Below, piece by piece: positions 6,665-6,682 of a stretch of 6,682 nt of DNA. This stretch comes from Actinomycetota bacterium (GTDB lineage: Bacteria > Cyanobacteriota > Vampirovibrionia > Obscuribacterales > Obscuribacteraceae): positions 1 through 6,682 of the forward strand of contig CAJCIF010000176.1 in the NCBI GenBank assembly GCA_903970355.1, in the 5' to 3' direction. Under the pieces are notes generated by a model. It was given only the letters and a program-made list of their open reading frames with translations, searched no databases and was not told the DNA's origin. A program made the translations under genes and the position numbers. How positions within the stretch are numbered: the first letter of the stretch is position 1; every line of letters begins with the position of its first letter.

Positions 6665-6682
6665 AGATCGGAAGAGCGTCGT
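6665..6682 (+). other. Illumina TruSeq adapter remnant (not genomic)
   Basis: The final 18 bases, AGATCGGAAGAGCGTCGT, are identical to the start of the standard Illumina TruSeq universal adapter read-through sequence. They end exactly at the contig end, as expected for untrimmed adapter carried into an assembly. Genomic sequence should be taken to stop at about 6664. Confidence 0.95.

Overview
The window looks like one end-to-end assembled contig from a Gram-negative-type or otherwise complex-envelope bacterium with rich signalling capacity. GC content is moderate and Shine-Dalgarno signals are weak. The mix of genes (a TPR-CHAT protein, an Ala/Pro/Gln-rich exported protein, and a Hanks-type Ser/Thr kinase fused through one membrane helix to leucine-rich repeats) recalls non-photosynthetic cyanobacterial relatives (Vampirovibrionia/Melainabacteria, Obscuribacter-like) or Planctomycetes. 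This placement is inferred from gene style only; no rRNA or other marker gene is present.

Layout. Bases 2-2773 (+) hold the 3' part of a large gene for a TPR-repeat protein with a C-terminal CHAT domain; its start lies before the window. A 100-bp gap follows, then a GTG-started gene (2874-4484, +) for an exported protein. That protein has a signal peptide, a long disordered Ala/Gln/Pro-rich region with two kinds of internal repeat, and a compact C-terminal beta-rich domain. Only 2 bp after its stop, a convergent gene on the minus strand ends (4487-6391, or to 6415 if a TTG start is used). It encodes a complete, apparently active PknB-like Ser/Thr kinase, one transmembrane helix, and about nine leucine-rich repeats predicted to lie outside the cytoplasm. 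Bases 6392-6664 hold the kinase upstream region and one doubtful short reading frame. The last 18 bases (6665-6682) match the Illumina TruSeq adapter and are not genomic.

How the parts may relate. The TPR-CHAT gene and the exported-protein gene are codirectional and could be cotranscribed. The kinase is convergent and separately transcribed. The most notable observation is that the CHAT domain keeps its scaffold motifs while both catalytic positions (His and Cys) appear to be replaced, by Arg and Ser. This suggests a pseudoprotease or peptide-binding version of a caspase-like fold. No functional link between the three genes can be shown from the sequence alone.
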